A stretch of DNA of 55,424 bases from Sporosarcina sp. BP05 (lineage in GTDB: Bacteria; Bacillota; Bacilli; Bacillales_A; Planococcaceae), in the NCBI RefSeq assembly GCF_014282005.1, contig NZ_JACFTD010000022.1, positions 1 to 55,424 on the forward strand. The letters are read 5' to 3'. Both the position numbers and the translations under genes were made by a program. The notes beneath the pieces were generated by a model. The model saw only the letters and a list, made by a program, of their open reading frames with translations, was not told where the DNA came from and did no database searches. Below are positions 29,531-37,644 of this stretch, in pieces (position 1 is the first letter of the stretch; every line of letters starts with the position of its first letter).

Positions 29531-31494
29531 TGACAAGAAAAACTTCAGGAAAACGATCCTTTGTAGTCATGATTATAGGATTGTTCCTGTTGGTTGTATT
29601 ATCTTTTATTCACTTAACGCAAGGTCAAGCGGATTATACGGTTACCCAATTAGTAAAAGAAGTGTGGATAGAAGGGCGCGTGCAGGACATCGTGCTCTCT
29701 CTCCGTCTTCCGCGTTTACTAATCGGGATACTTGCCGGGGGGGCCCTTGCAGTGGCAGGTGCTATTTTGCAGACGTTGACGAACAACCCATTAGCATCTG
29801 CAGGCACACTAGGAATTAATGCAGGTGCGTATTTTTTTGTCGTTGTATCGATGATTTTCTTCCCGTCGCTACTTGGTAATTTCCCATTTATTGTTGCATT
29901 AGTTGGTGCTGTACTGTCATCTGTTCTCGTTGTGATGCTAGCAGGTAAGCAAATGGAGCCGGTACGTGTGGCACTGACAGGGATGATTATCTCGTTACTA
30001 TTTGCGTCGATGACAGGTTCTTTGCAGCTATTATTCGAAAATCAGACGAACGGTCTCTTTTTGTGGGGCTCCGGGACACTTGTTCAGTTAAATTGGGACG
30101 GTGTATCGTTTGCGGGGCCAGTTATAATTGTGTTCTTCGTCCTCGCATTGGTGTTGGCAAAACCGTTGGATACGCTGTCGCTAGGTGAAGATATCGCGTC
30201 GTCCCTTGGACAAAATGTTAGGTTTGTTAAATTACTCGCGTGGGCTGTTGCAATTGTTCTTGCGGCTACAACGGTAAGCGTTGTCGGCCCAATCGGTTTT
30301 ATTGGATTAATGGCTCCGCATATTGTTCGGATGCTTGGTGTCCGAGGGCATTTGAACATTCTTCTCCAGTCATTTTTATGGGGAAGTGTCATGCTGATTG
30401 GAGCCGATGTGTTAGGGCGATTGATACAACCCGGACAAGAAGTTCCAGTAGGTGCAATGACCGCGTTGATTGGCGGGCCATGGCTGTTGTACTTGGCATG
30501 GAAAACTGCAAAAACGCATAGTCGAGGCGACCGTCAAATGGGCGGTACATTAAAACCGGTGAAACTGCCGGTTGTCATCACAATCGTTGTCGCACTCATT
30601 ATCGTTATTATTTCATTGGCTTTATCATTTAACGGCACTGCATGGACGACTGACTGGCTGAAACCTGTTGTGTGGAATTTCCGAGTTCCGCGCGTGTTAA
30701 CGGCGTTCATCGTTGGAGTAATGCTCGCAGTTGCGGGCGTATTATTGCAGGGGGTATTACGAAACCCATTGGCGGATGCAAGTATTTTAGGTGTCACATC
30801 AATGGGTGGTGCCGGGGCGATGATGCTTCTCGTGTTATTTCCCGCGATTCCGGTTACCTATATGCCGCTTGGTGCGGTCGTGGGAGCTACCATCGCCCTT
30901 GGTATTATTTTGGGAACATCGTGGAAAAATAACTTCCAACCGATGCTCGTTGCGCTCATGGGAATTGCAATCTCCGCATTTGGATCGGCCGCCACACAAG
31001 TATTGGTTGTGAAAGCAAAGCTTGCCGTTGCGGCTGCTCTCGTCTGGTTGTCGGGAAGTACGTACGCAAAAGGATGGGATGATGTACAACTAGCCTTGTT
31101 GTTATTCGCATTGTTCATCGGTCCGGCTATTTATTTGACGCGCAGTTTGGATACATTGACGTTCGGCGATGATGTGGCGGCAGGTCTTGGACTTTCTGTG
31201 AAGTCGACACGTGTTTGGGCGTTGATCGTAGGTGTTGCGATAAGTACGGCAGCTGTTTCAATTGTAGGGACGATTGGTTTTGTCGGGCTTGTTGCACCTC
31301 ATATAGCACGTAGATTAGTTGGTTTCCGTCATCTGCCTTTACTTGTTGTATCGGGGTTATTGGGCGGATTGCTTCTTGTCACTGCGGACTTTGTCGGAAG
31401 GATTTTAATCGCGCCGAAAGACATTCCAAGTGGGTTGATTGTCGCGCTGATTGGTACGCCGTATTTGTTATATCTTCTTCGGAAAATGAAGTAA
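29530..31494 (+). CDS. Fused double ferric-siderophore permease (FhuB-like)
   Basis: A 654-residue protein holding two complete FecCD permease units in tandem (about 1-330 and 340-654), as in E. coli FhuB (660 aa). Most Bacilli encode two separate subunits. Each half repeats the same landmarks: RLPRLLIGILAGGALAVAGAILQ versus RVPRVLTAFIVGVMLAVAGVLLQ, NPLA, SVVGPIGFIGLMAPH versus SIVGTIGFVGLVAPH, and VGRIL near the end. About 18-20 membrane helices are expected. The GxxGLxxPH motif of each half contacts the ATPase. It overlaps fhuD by one base. Confidence 0.93.
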   Translation: MTRKTSGKRSFVVMIIGLFLLVVLSFIHLTQGQADYTVTQLVKEVWIEGRVQDIVLSLRLPRLLIGILAGGALAVAGAILQTLTNNPLASAGTLGINAGAYFFVVVSMIFFPSLLGNFPFIVALVGAVLSSVLVVMLAGKQMEPVRVALTGMIISLLFASMTGSLQLLFENQTNGLFLWGSGTLVQLNWDGVSFAGPVIIVFFVLALVLAKPLDTLSLGEDIASSLGQNVRFVKLLAWAVAIVLAATTVSVVGPIGFIGLMAPHIVRMLGVRGHLNILLQSFLWGSVMLIGADVLGRLIQPGQEVPVGAMTALIGGPWLLYLAWKTAKTHSRGDRQMGGTLKPVKLPVVITIVVALIIVIISLALSFNGTAWTTDWLKPVVWNFRVPRVLTAFIVGVMLAVAGVLLQGVLRNPLADASILGVTSMGGAGAMMLLVLFPAIPVTYMPLGAVVGATIALGIILGTSWKNNFQPMLVALMGIAISAFGSAATQVLVVKAKLAVAAALVWLSGSTYAKGWDDVQLALLLFALFIGPAIYLTRSLDTLTFGDDVAAGLGLSVKSTRVWALIVGVAISTAAVSIVGTIGFVGLVAPHIARRLVGFRHLPLLVVSGLLGGLLLVTADFVGRILIAPKDIPSGLIVALIGTPYLLYLLRKMK

Positions 31495-31549
31495 TAAATT
31501 GTAAACAATTGACAGGCTACAGAGTATACTCATCTTTATCCTATTAGGA

Positions 31550-31585
31550 CACAAAAAGCATCGCGCCCATGCGATGCTTTTTGTG
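31550..31585. terminator. Strong terminator after fhuB
   Basis: CACAAAAAGCATCGC (31550-31564) and GCGATGCTTTTTGTG (31571-31585) are exact complements (15 bp, 6-base loop) with a T5 in the 3' arm. Confidence 0.9.
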
Positions 31586-31701
31586 TTAATTATAAAAAAG
31601 GGTTTAAATGACTAAAGTTGAATTTGACCGTGATGGGAAGTAATTGGGAATACATGCTTAACTTATGAAATTCATGTCAAATTCCTTTTGGGTGGGATAA
31701 A

Positions 31702-32194
31702 ATGAGTTTCATAAAATCAAAGAAAATCTTCGTAATTGTTTTATTAGTAGTAATTGGTGCGGGAATTTTGTTTTCGAGGGATGATAATGCATTAGTGATA
31801 ACTGAAGTTGAGAAGAGTTGGGGTATCATCAATTTGTATCATATCGAACAATTTGATGATAATAAAAAAGCTGTAGTCGTTTTTGAAACTATTGAAGGTG
31901 CGGAACGGGAAATGTATCTATAAAAGTCATTTTTCAACAACCAAAAGAAATTGCCGCGAACACATTTCTTCAAAAGTCAGCAAGCCCTGAAGAACTTCCT
32001 AAAACTTATGCTGTAGAAAGTGCATTGGTGTCGTTATTATTTGCAGTTTCCTCTTTACTGTTTGGGCTCTTGTTGAAATATGGGATGTGCGAATTACATT
32101 TGTTATTTCAGCAATATTTTTAGGGATGGCGGCAATTTATGCTACGATTCGCCATCGCCGTTTTTATGTAAAAGAGTCATTGAACAATCACTAA
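31702..32194 (+). pseudogene. Membrane protein gene broken by two frameshifts
   Basis: Three consecutive frames carry one continuous-looking protein of about 163 residues. Part 1 (31702-31920) starts at an ATG with a membrane segment FVIVLLVVIGAGILF. Part 2, in a different frame (about 31920-32075), includes FQQPKEIAANTFLQK and ends in a hydrophobic ALVSLLFAVSSLLFG. Part 3, in the remaining frame (about 32063-32194), reads WDVRITFVISAIFLGMAAIYA and ends at TAA with a basic tail. Each join needs a 1-2 base indel. I do not recognise the family. A perfect terminator follows. Sequencing error is possible but two nearby indels favour decay. Confidence 0.7.
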
Positions 32195-32208
32195 CGGTGA
32201 AAATTGCG

Positions 32209-32249
32209 AAAAAGGAGCTACAAACCATAGCGGTTTGTAGCTCCTTTTT
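32209..32249. terminator. Long perfect terminator after the pseudogene
   Basis: AAAAAGGAGCTACAAACC (32209-32226) and its exact complement (32232-32249) form an 18-bp stem, 5-base loop, with A5 and T5 ends. It is bidirectional. Confidence 0.9.
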
Positions 32250-32307
32250 GCTGTGTTATATATGTTTTAGTATTGAATTTTGCATCATAGTACGTATTTG
32301 AATCCAG

Positions 32308-32400
32308 CGAAGGAGCGACAAGTGTGAGCCGGAGCAATAAGGCCGACAGTGATCTTCTGACGGGCTTATTGCGTAAGTTCATCACCAAGCGACAAAGCCG
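32308..32400. repeat. Large hairpin element beside the Spo0E-like gene
   Basis: GCAATAAG (32334-32341) pairs with CTTATTGC (32365-32372). Inside, CCGACAG pairs with CTGACGG around TGATCTT, giving about 15 paired bases with small defects. GAGCGACAAGTG (about 32313-32324) and AAGCGACAAAGC (about 32388-32399) flank the hairpin as imperfect direct repeats. No T run, no coding potential. It resembles a miniature mobile intergenic element. Confidence 0.5.
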
Positions 32401-32456
32401 TGTTGACTATATAGTTGTTTATTTGTATTCGGAAAAGAAAGCGACACTTCGTTAGG

Positions 32457-32630
32457 TCAATGTATCGCGCGGATTCCCTGATACCTATTCAGTAATGTGT
32501 CCAGCTCTTGACTGCATGCGACGACAATCGGATGAGTCAAACCAAAATGCTTTGCCTTCGTATACATATCATTCCTTTTTAGTTTTATTAATACTGATAG
32601 AAATCGTTTTTTTGGAATTGTTTTTATCAT
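32457..32630 (-). CDS. Spo0E-family aspartyl-phosphate phosphatase
   Basis: Small two-helix phosphatase that would dephosphorylate Spo0A~P and so delay sporulation. The signature SQELD is present in GLTHPIVVACSQELDTLLNRYQ, preceded by a basic helix (KRFLSVLIKLKRNDMYTKAKHF), the layout of Spo0E/YnzD/YisI proteins. The ATG at 32630 follows AAGGAGG and gives 57 residues, a usual length. It lies alone on the minus strand in the inserted block, head to head with the flippase gene. The exact partner (Spo0A or another response regulator) is inference. Confidence 0.8.
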   Translation of the reverse strand: MIKTIPKKRFLSVLIKLKRNDMYTKAKHFGLTHPIVVACSQELDTLLNRYQGIRAIH

Positions 32631-32807
32631 CCATGGCCCCTCCTTATTTACTTTTTTCATCATTTCTATTTTTTGATATAGTTTACAGTAAGTTGTTTAC
32701 AAATCTTATACCTATGGCTTTCCCATAACGTCGAACAATTAAACCTTTTCTTGATTTATATATGGTTATTTGGCGTTTTCACAGAAAGTCTTGCTATTTT
32801 TCATTCG

Positions 32808-32816
32808 TGATATAAT
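32808..32816 (+). promoter_or_regulatory. Extended -10 promoter ahead of the flippase gene
   Basis: TGATATAAT is an extended -10; no good -35 at 17 bases (TTGCTA is 14 bases away). It lies about 35 bases ahead of the start and would begin the flippase-yabN-rqcP transcript. Confidence 0.5.
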
Positions 32817-32850
32817 GAGTGTACTATGTACGAAAGAAAGAGGCACGGAT

Positions 32851-34443
32851 ATGACGCAGCAATGGGATATGAAAACGTTTATGAAAGGTGCGTCGATTCT
32901 GACGATCTCCGCAATCATTGTGAAATTGCTTGGTGCGGTTTACCGAGTTCCGTTCCAAAACCTTGTCGGCGACAAAGGGTTTTATATTTATCAGCAAGTG
33001 TACCCATTCATCGGTATTTTTATCGTTTGGACGTCGTACGGTTTTGCGGTGGCGGTATCGAAACTGCTTGCGGGAAGTACGAGTCGCAGCGAAGCAAAAG
33101 CGGTGATGCGTGTGGCATTTATATATCTTCTTTTATTATCAGTAACCTTTTTTGTTCTATTGACTGTTTTCGCTCCGTTTTTCGCGCGCTCCATGGGCGA
33201 TGCTGAACTCGTACCTCTCCTGCGGGCAGGTGCGTATATCGTTCTGCTTATGCCGGCGTTAGCCGTTTTAAAGGGTTCATTCCAATCGGAGGGGCGGATG
33301 GTACCTGTTGCCGTTTCTGGTGTAGGTGAGCAGGCCTTCCGTGTAACGGTTATTTTAATTGGGACATGGATTGCGGTATCTTCAGGTGCGTCGCTCTATA
33401 CGGCGGGGGAAGTGGCAATGTGGGGGGCGGTCGTTGGGGAAAGTGCCGGTGTAGTTATTCTTGCGCTTTATTTCCGGAACACATTCAAAGGACCGTTGGA
33501 AAAAGTAAATACATGGCAAGTGGTGAAAGAATTGACGGTCGTCAGTTTAGGGGTTAGTGCTAGTTCACTGATTCTCCTGATGTTTCAACTGGCCGATTCA
33601 TTTACGATTTATAATATTCTTCTAACTAACGGTTTTACAGAAGACGTGGCCATGGTAATGAAGGGCGTCTACGATCGTGGACAGCCACTCGTGCAAATGG
33701 GGATTTTGATTGCTTCGACATTAGCACTCGCCATTGTTCCGCTCATCGCTCATCACTCGACAAAAAATGTGGGAAGAGGGGCATTGCCGTTCATCCGGCT
33801 AACGTTCCGGACTGCCTTCCTATTCGGTTGGGCAGCTGCAGCAGGACTTGCGCTGGTTTTACCTTATGTAAATGAAATGCTGTTTGAAACACGTGATGGT
33901 TCGGTCGCGCTCATTATTTTCTCGCTACAGATTCTTTGGTTGTCGCTTATTTTACCGCTAACGGCGATGCTTCAAGGGGCAGGGAAAGTGAAAGTACCGA
34001 CGCTCCTGCTTATCGGGGGATTGGTTATAAAAATCTTTGCCAATCAACTTCTGGTCCCGCCATGGAATGTCGCAGGGGCGGCGATTGCGGGCAATATTGG
34101 TTTCGCAGCAATTACGTTCGGACTGCTGTTTTACTTTAAAAAGGTTTGGCCAATTCGCCTTGCACCAGCAGGTTTTTATGGATGGGTACTAGTGGCGACT
34201 GTGAGTATGATAGCGGTTGTCCTGCCATGGATGCTTGTTGCGGATCTGTTTCTATTCGACCACTTACCGGGAAGAATCAGTGCGACACTTATCGCATTAA
34301 CATCCGTTTCGGTGGGAGCAGCTGTTTTCCTTTTCGTCGTTATGAAATCACGTATAATGGCAGAGAAGGAATGGTTTCTACTACCATTCGGTAAACGGTT
34401 AGCTACATTGCAATTACGACTTACTAAAAGAAAAGGTGAATGA
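32851..34443 (+). CDS. SpoVB/MATE-type polysaccharide flippase (YabM-like)
   Basis: Multi-pass membrane protein of the MVF/MATE oligosaccharide-transporter superfamily, 530 residues with about 14 hydrophobic helices. The opening FMKGASILTISAIIVKLLGAVYRVPFQNLVGD is typical of YabM, SpoVB and related lipid-linked sugar flippases. It is placed directly ahead of yabN, as yabM is in B. subtilis. The ATG at 32851 follows GAAAGAGG; an ATG at 32770 precedes the promoter. The transported lipid is unknown. Confidence 0.9.
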   Translation: MTQQWDMKTFMKGASILTISAIIVKLLGAVYRVPFQNLVGDKGFYIYQQVYPFIGIFIVWTSYGFAVAVSKLLAGSTSRSEAKAVMRVAFIYLLLLSVTFFVLLTVFAPFFARSMGDAELVPLLRAGAYIVLLMPALAVLKGSFQSEGRMVPVAVSGVGEQAFRVTVILIGTWIAVSSGASLYTAGEVAMWGAVVGESAGVVILALYFRNTFKGPLEKVNTWQVVKELTVVSLGVSASSLILLMFQLADSFTIYNILLTNGFTEDVAMVMKGVYDRGQPLVQMGILIASTLALAIVPLIAHHSTKNVGRGALPFIRLTFRTAFLFGWAAAAGLALVLPYVNEMLFETRDGSVALIIFSLQILWLSLILPLTAMLQGAGKVKVPTLLLIGGLVIKIFANQLLVPPWNVAGAAIAGNIGFAAITFGLLFYFKKVWPIRLAPAGFYGWVLVATVSMIAVVLPWMLVADLFLFDHLPGRISATLIALTSVSVGAAVFLFVVMKSRIMAEKEWFLLPFGKRLATLQLRLTKRKGE

Positions 34444-34444
34444 C

Positions 34445-35914
34445 ATGCATCAGTTAACAATTATCGGTCTTGGCGCAGGTGACCTTGACCAGTTAGCACT
34501 CGGGACATACCGGAAATTAAAAGAGGCAAACTGTATAGTGGCGCGTACGGACCAACATCCAGCTGTCGCCGAATTAAGAGCGGAAGGTATTACCCTAACG
34601 AGCTTCGATGAAATTTATGAAAAAAACGACTCTTTCGAGCAAGTATATGATGAAATCGTAGAACAGCTGCTCATTATGTGTGCACAACAACCGGTTACCT
34701 ATGTTGTACCGGGGCATCCACTCGTTGCGGAACGGACGGTACAATTATTAGTCGAGAAAGAACGTGAAGGTTTAATCCGGATGGAAATTGCGGGCGGAAA
34801 TAGTTTTCTCGACCCAATATTTGCAGCGCTGCGTATCGATCCGATTGAAGGGTTCCAACTACTCGACGGTACGGATATGAAACGTGATGATGTCAATATG
34901 AAACAGCATATTCTAATTGGACAAGTATACGATTCGTTTGTGGCATCTGAGGTGAAATTGTCACTGATGGAGAAATACGCTTACGATCATCCTGTGACAA
35001 TTGTAACGGCGGCCGGTTCTACGGGCGAGCAATTGATTACAGTGCCGCTATTTGAACTGGACCGCGTAACTGAAATTAATAATTTGACGACCGTTTATGT
35101 ACCACCTGTAGTTGAACGCGAAGCACGGTTGAAAGATTGGTCGACGTTCAGGGAAATCATCGCTGCACTGCGCGCTCCAGACGGTTGTCCATGGGACCGT
35201 GAACAGACGCACGCATCATTGAAGCGTTATTTGGTTGAAGAAGCACATGAGCTGCTAGAGGCAATCGATAAACAAGATGACGAAGCTATCATAGAAGAAC
35301 TTGGTGATGTGCTACTGCAAGTATTCCTTCATACTCAAATTGGCGAAGACGACGGCTATTTTGCGATGGAAGACGTCCTTCAAGCAGTTGGTTCAAAAAT
35401 GATTCGCCGTCACCCGCATGTTTTTGGAGATAAAAGCGTGGCCAATTCAGAAGAGGTCCTTCAAAATTGGCAGGACATCAAGAAGCAGGAAAAACCGCAA
35501 GCTGAATCACTCTTACATGGTCAAGAACGTCCTTCTTCATCACTTCTGACGTCACTTAATTATCAAAAAGAGGCGGCAAAGGTTGGTTTTGATTGGCCAA
35601 CGATTGAAGGTGCTTTAGAAAAGTTTGATGAAGAATGGCTGGAGTTTCGCAATGAACTAAAAAGTGGCACGAAATACAGCCAAATGGACGAACTCGGTGA
35701 CGTCCTGTTCACTATCGTTAACATTTCCCGTTTCCTCAAACTATCCCCTGAAGAAGCAATGGTTCACGCGAATCAAAAGTTCAATAGACGGTTTTCATTC
35801 GTCGAAAAGAGTGTGAAAGATGGACAGGGTAAGTTTACTGACTATACACTTGATGAACTCGAAGAATTTTGGAATCTAGCAAAAGGAAGGGAAGATAATC
35901 ATGAGACTCGATAA
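34445..35914 (+). CDS. yabN: Tetrapyrrole-methylase/MazG fusion (YabN)
   Basis: Two-domain protein: N-terminal SAM-methylase fold (LTIIGLGAGDLDQLALG, about 1-225) and C-terminal MazG nucleotide pyrophosphohydrolase (about 245-489), with two EExxE-type metal sites: EEAHELLEAI...EELGDVLLQ and DELGDVLFTI. The MazG part hydrolyses non-canonical NTPs. 489 residues, equal to B. subtilis YabN, from the ATG at 34445; a GTG at 34436 overlaps the flippase end. It begins one base after the flippase stop and overlaps rqcP by 14 bases. Confidence 0.95.
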   Translation: MHQLTIIGLGAGDLDQLALGTYRKLKEANCIVARTDQHPAVAELRAEGITLTSFDEIYEKNDSFEQVYDEIVEQLLIMCAQQPVTYVVPGHPLVAERTVQLLVEKEREGLIRMEIAGGNSFLDPIFAALRIDPIEGFQLLDGTDMKRDDVNMKQHILIGQVYDSFVASEVKLSLMEKYAYDHPVTIVTAAGSTGEQLITVPLFELDRVTEINNLTTVYVPPVVEREARLKDWSTFREIIAALRAPDGCPWDREQTHASLKRYLVEEAHELLEAIDKQDDEAIIEELGDVLLQVFLHTQIGEDDGYFAMEDVLQAVGSKMIRRHPHVFGDKSVANSEEVLQNWQDIKKQEKPQAESLLHGQERPSSSLLTSLNYQKEAAKVGFDWPTIEGALEKFDEEWLEFRNELKSGTKYSQMDELGDVLFTIVNISRFLKLSPEEAMVHANQKFNRRFSFVEKSVKDGQGKFTDYTLDELEEFWNLAKGREDNHETR

Positions 35915-36191
35915 ATTCTTGAAAGTATCTCGCCTTATTAAAAGACGGACACTTGCAAAACAAGTAGCTGATCAAGGGCGTATAACAATTAACGAAAAAG
36001 TTTCAAAAGCGTCATCGGTTGTAAAAGAAAGTGATGAACTGGCCATCCGTTTCGGGCAGAAAATTGTAACGGTAAAAATCAACATGCTGAAAGATACGAC
36101 AAAAAAAGACGATGCAGCCTCAATGTATACGATTTTGAAGGAAGAGAAGCTTGAAAAAGTGGAACCGGAATTCATGGATGACGAAGACTGA
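35901..36191 (+). CDS. rqcP: RqcP, S4-domain ribosome quality control factor
   Basis: Hsp15-like S4 RNA-binding protein (YabO) that works with RqcH on stalled 50S-peptidyl-tRNA to add alanine tails. The S4 core MRLDKFLKVSRLIKRRTLAKQ opens the protein. It is 96 residues versus 86 in B. subtilis; the extra is an acidic C-terminal tail (KLEKVEPEFMDDED). It overlaps yabN by 14 bases, which suggests coupled translation. Confidence 0.94.
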   Translation: MRLDKFLKVSRLIKRRTLAKQVADQGRITINEKVSKASSVVKESDELAIRFGQKIVTVKINMLKDTTKKDDAASMYTILKEEKLEKVEPEFMDDED

Positions 36192-36280
36192 GCAACATGA
36201 CGGGGAATATTCCTGTCATGTTTTTTTATACCCGGGCATAAGCTAACAGTGAACGTACAAGCCAAAGGGGGAAGCATATA

Positions 36281-36577
36281 ATGCAATTTCAAACTGATAG
36301 TCCTACGTACGCGATACCATCAGGAGACCACGTTGTTACAATGCGCAATAGAAAACGGATGGACTTGACGTCGGTAAAATCAATTGACCGTTTCGATCAG
36401 GAAGAGTTTCTCGTTCGAACATCACAAGGATTGTTGCAAATCCGCGGAGAGGAACTGCGCATCGTCCATTTAGATGTCGATAAAGGACTTCTAACATTGG
36501 AGGGAACGGTCGGCACGATTCAATATGATGAAGAAGAATCAGGCTCAAAAGGTTTCCTCCATAAATTGTTTGGATGA
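36281..36577 (+). CDS. yabP: Sporulation protein YabP
   Basis: Mother-cell sporulation protein of the YabP/YqfC family (98 aa; B. subtilis 100 aa). The family pattern HVVTMRNRKRMDLTSVKSIDRFDQEEFLVRTSQG is evident. In B. subtilis yabP is under sigma-E and needed for normal spores. The ATG follows AAAGGGGGAAG. The stop overlaps the yabQ start (ATGA), so they form one unit. A sigma-E promoter could lie in the 89 bases ahead, but I did not find a convincing one. Confidence 0.93.
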   Translation: MQFQTDSPTYAIPSGDHVVTMRNRKRMDLTSVKSIDRFDQEEFLVRTSQGLLQIRGEELRIVHLDVDKGLLTLEGTVGTIQYDEEESGSKGFLHKLFG

Positions 36578-37041
36578 GTCTATCCGTTCAATTTCTTAGC
36601 CTGCTCGCTATGATTGGGACAGGCATTGTTGCTGGGGCATTCATGGATATGATCGGAACGGGTACCGCGCACGCTGGCAAGAAATCAATTATTCGGAAGC
36701 GTGCGGTCTGGCTTGAAGTCATTGGATGGATACTAGTCGGATGTTGGACGTTTTATATCCTTTACCTTGTCAGGGATGGGGCGTGGCGCATATATGATCC
36801 GTTTGCACAGATTAGTGGAATGTTGCTATACGTAACTACTTTTTATAAGCCGTTCCGGTTTTTTGGGCGGATCTTGTTGGTTTTGTTTATAAGACCACTC
36901 TTGTTCCTCGCGCGTCTGGTAGTATCTATTGTCAGTCTAGTCATTCGTTTTATTGTGAAAGTCTTGGCGGTCCTCTTTACACCATTTGTTAAAATATTCC
37001 GTATCATTTCCGGGAAACTCTTTAAAAGAAGAGTGAAATGA
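36574..37041 (+). CDS. yabQ: Spore cortex biosynthesis protein YabQ
   Basis: Integral membrane protein of the outer forespore membrane required for cortex formation in B. subtilis. 155 residues with about five hydrophobic segments; LEVIGWILVGCWTFYILYLVRDGAWRIYDP is characteristic of the family. The basic C-terminus (RIISGKLFKRRVK) is shorter than in B. subtilis (211 aa). It shares ATGA with yabP and precedes divIC. Confidence 0.92.
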   Translation: MSLSVQFLSLLAMIGTGIVAGAFMDMIGTGTAHAGKKSIIRKRAVWLEVIGWILVGCWTFYILYLVRDGAWRIYDPFAQISGMLLYVTTFYKPFRFFGRILLVLFIRPLLFLARLVVSIVSLVIRFIVKVLAVLFTPFVKIFRIISGKLFKRRVK

Positions 37042-37095
37042 TATATAATATATGAACTAACAAATTGTAGTGTGTGAAGAGGGGAAGTGCAAGAC

Positions 37096-37515
37096 GTGGA
37101 ACAGAAACAGCAGAGGAAATCGTCCGTAAGGGTCGCGTCGATTCAAACTGAATATGTCCGCTCACTTCAAAAGAAAGAGACTAGGAAGAATGCGCGGAAA
37201 GTCCGTTTATATCGTAGACTGGCTGTGTTTGCTATTGCCGCTGCTATAATTCTAGGTGGCCTAACGAATATGTTCATCAATCAAAAACATGCGTTAGCGG
37301 CGAAGGAACTGCAAAAAGTAGAGGTGCTGGCCCAGCTTGAAGGGGTCCAGGAAGAACAAGAAATGCTAAAAAGACAACTTGTGAAATTGAATGACGATGA
37401 CTATATCGCAAAACTTGCACGCAAGGAATATTTCTTGTCTGAAAAGAATGAAATTATTTTTTCTATACCTGAAAACAAGAAAAAAACAGATGAACAAGAC
37501 AAAGGAAAAGAGTAG
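37096..37515 (+). CDS. divIC: Cell division protein DivIC
   Basis: Bitopic divisome protein (FtsB-like) that pairs with FtsL and DivIB. A basic cytoplasmic N-terminus is followed by one membrane helix (LAVFAIAAAIILGGLTNMFI, near 40-60) and an extracellular coiled coil (KELQKVEVLAQLEGVQEEQEML) ending in the conserved DDYIAKLARKEYFLSEKNEIIF. Two GTG codons (37087, 37096) are possible; the second is better spaced from AGAGGGG (37078-37084) and gives 139 residues (B. subtilis 125). Confidence 0.94.
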   Translation: MEQKQQRKSSVRVASIQTEYVRSLQKKETRKNARKVRLYRRLAVFAIAAAIILGGLTNMFINQKHALAAKELQKVEVLAQLEGVQEEQEMLKRQLVKLNDDDYIAKLARKEYFLSEKNEIIFSIPENKKKTDEQDKGKE

Positions 37516-37520
37516 TCTTA

Positions 37521-37548
37521 TTGACACTCTTTTTTTATTGGCTATAAT
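37521..37548 (+). promoter_or_regulatory. Sigma-A promoter of the S1-protein gene
   Basis: TTGACA (37521-37526), 16-base spacer, TATAAT (37543-37548). The -35 lies inside a weak hairpin-plus-T run (AAGAGT/ACTCTTTTTTT, 37508-37538) that may end divIC transcription, so terminator and promoter overlap. Confidence 0.7.
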
Positions 37549-37554
37549 GGAAGT

Positions 37555-37625
37555 AAGGATCCTGCAATTTGCAGGGCTCATTAATACGGTTGCAAGGCTC
37601 CCAGCGCGGGGCCCGCTTAAATTTT
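37555..37625 (+). promoter_or_regulatory. Structured 5' leader of the S1-protein gene
   Basis: About 90 untranslated bases between promoter and start contain CCTGCAA-t-TTGCAGG-like pairing (37560-37574) and GCG-GGGCCC-GC (about 37605-37617). Between them AGGGCTC and AAGGCTC repeat. It could allow autoregulation by the RNA-binding product; that is inference. Confidence 0.35.
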
Positions 37626-37644
37626 AAGGAGGAGCATTTTTTTT

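Noticed and set aside
32080..32301. 73-codon frame MGCANYICYF... as a gene
   Set aside because: It is an alternative frame across the pseudogene's third part and runs through a strong terminator; no ribosome site.
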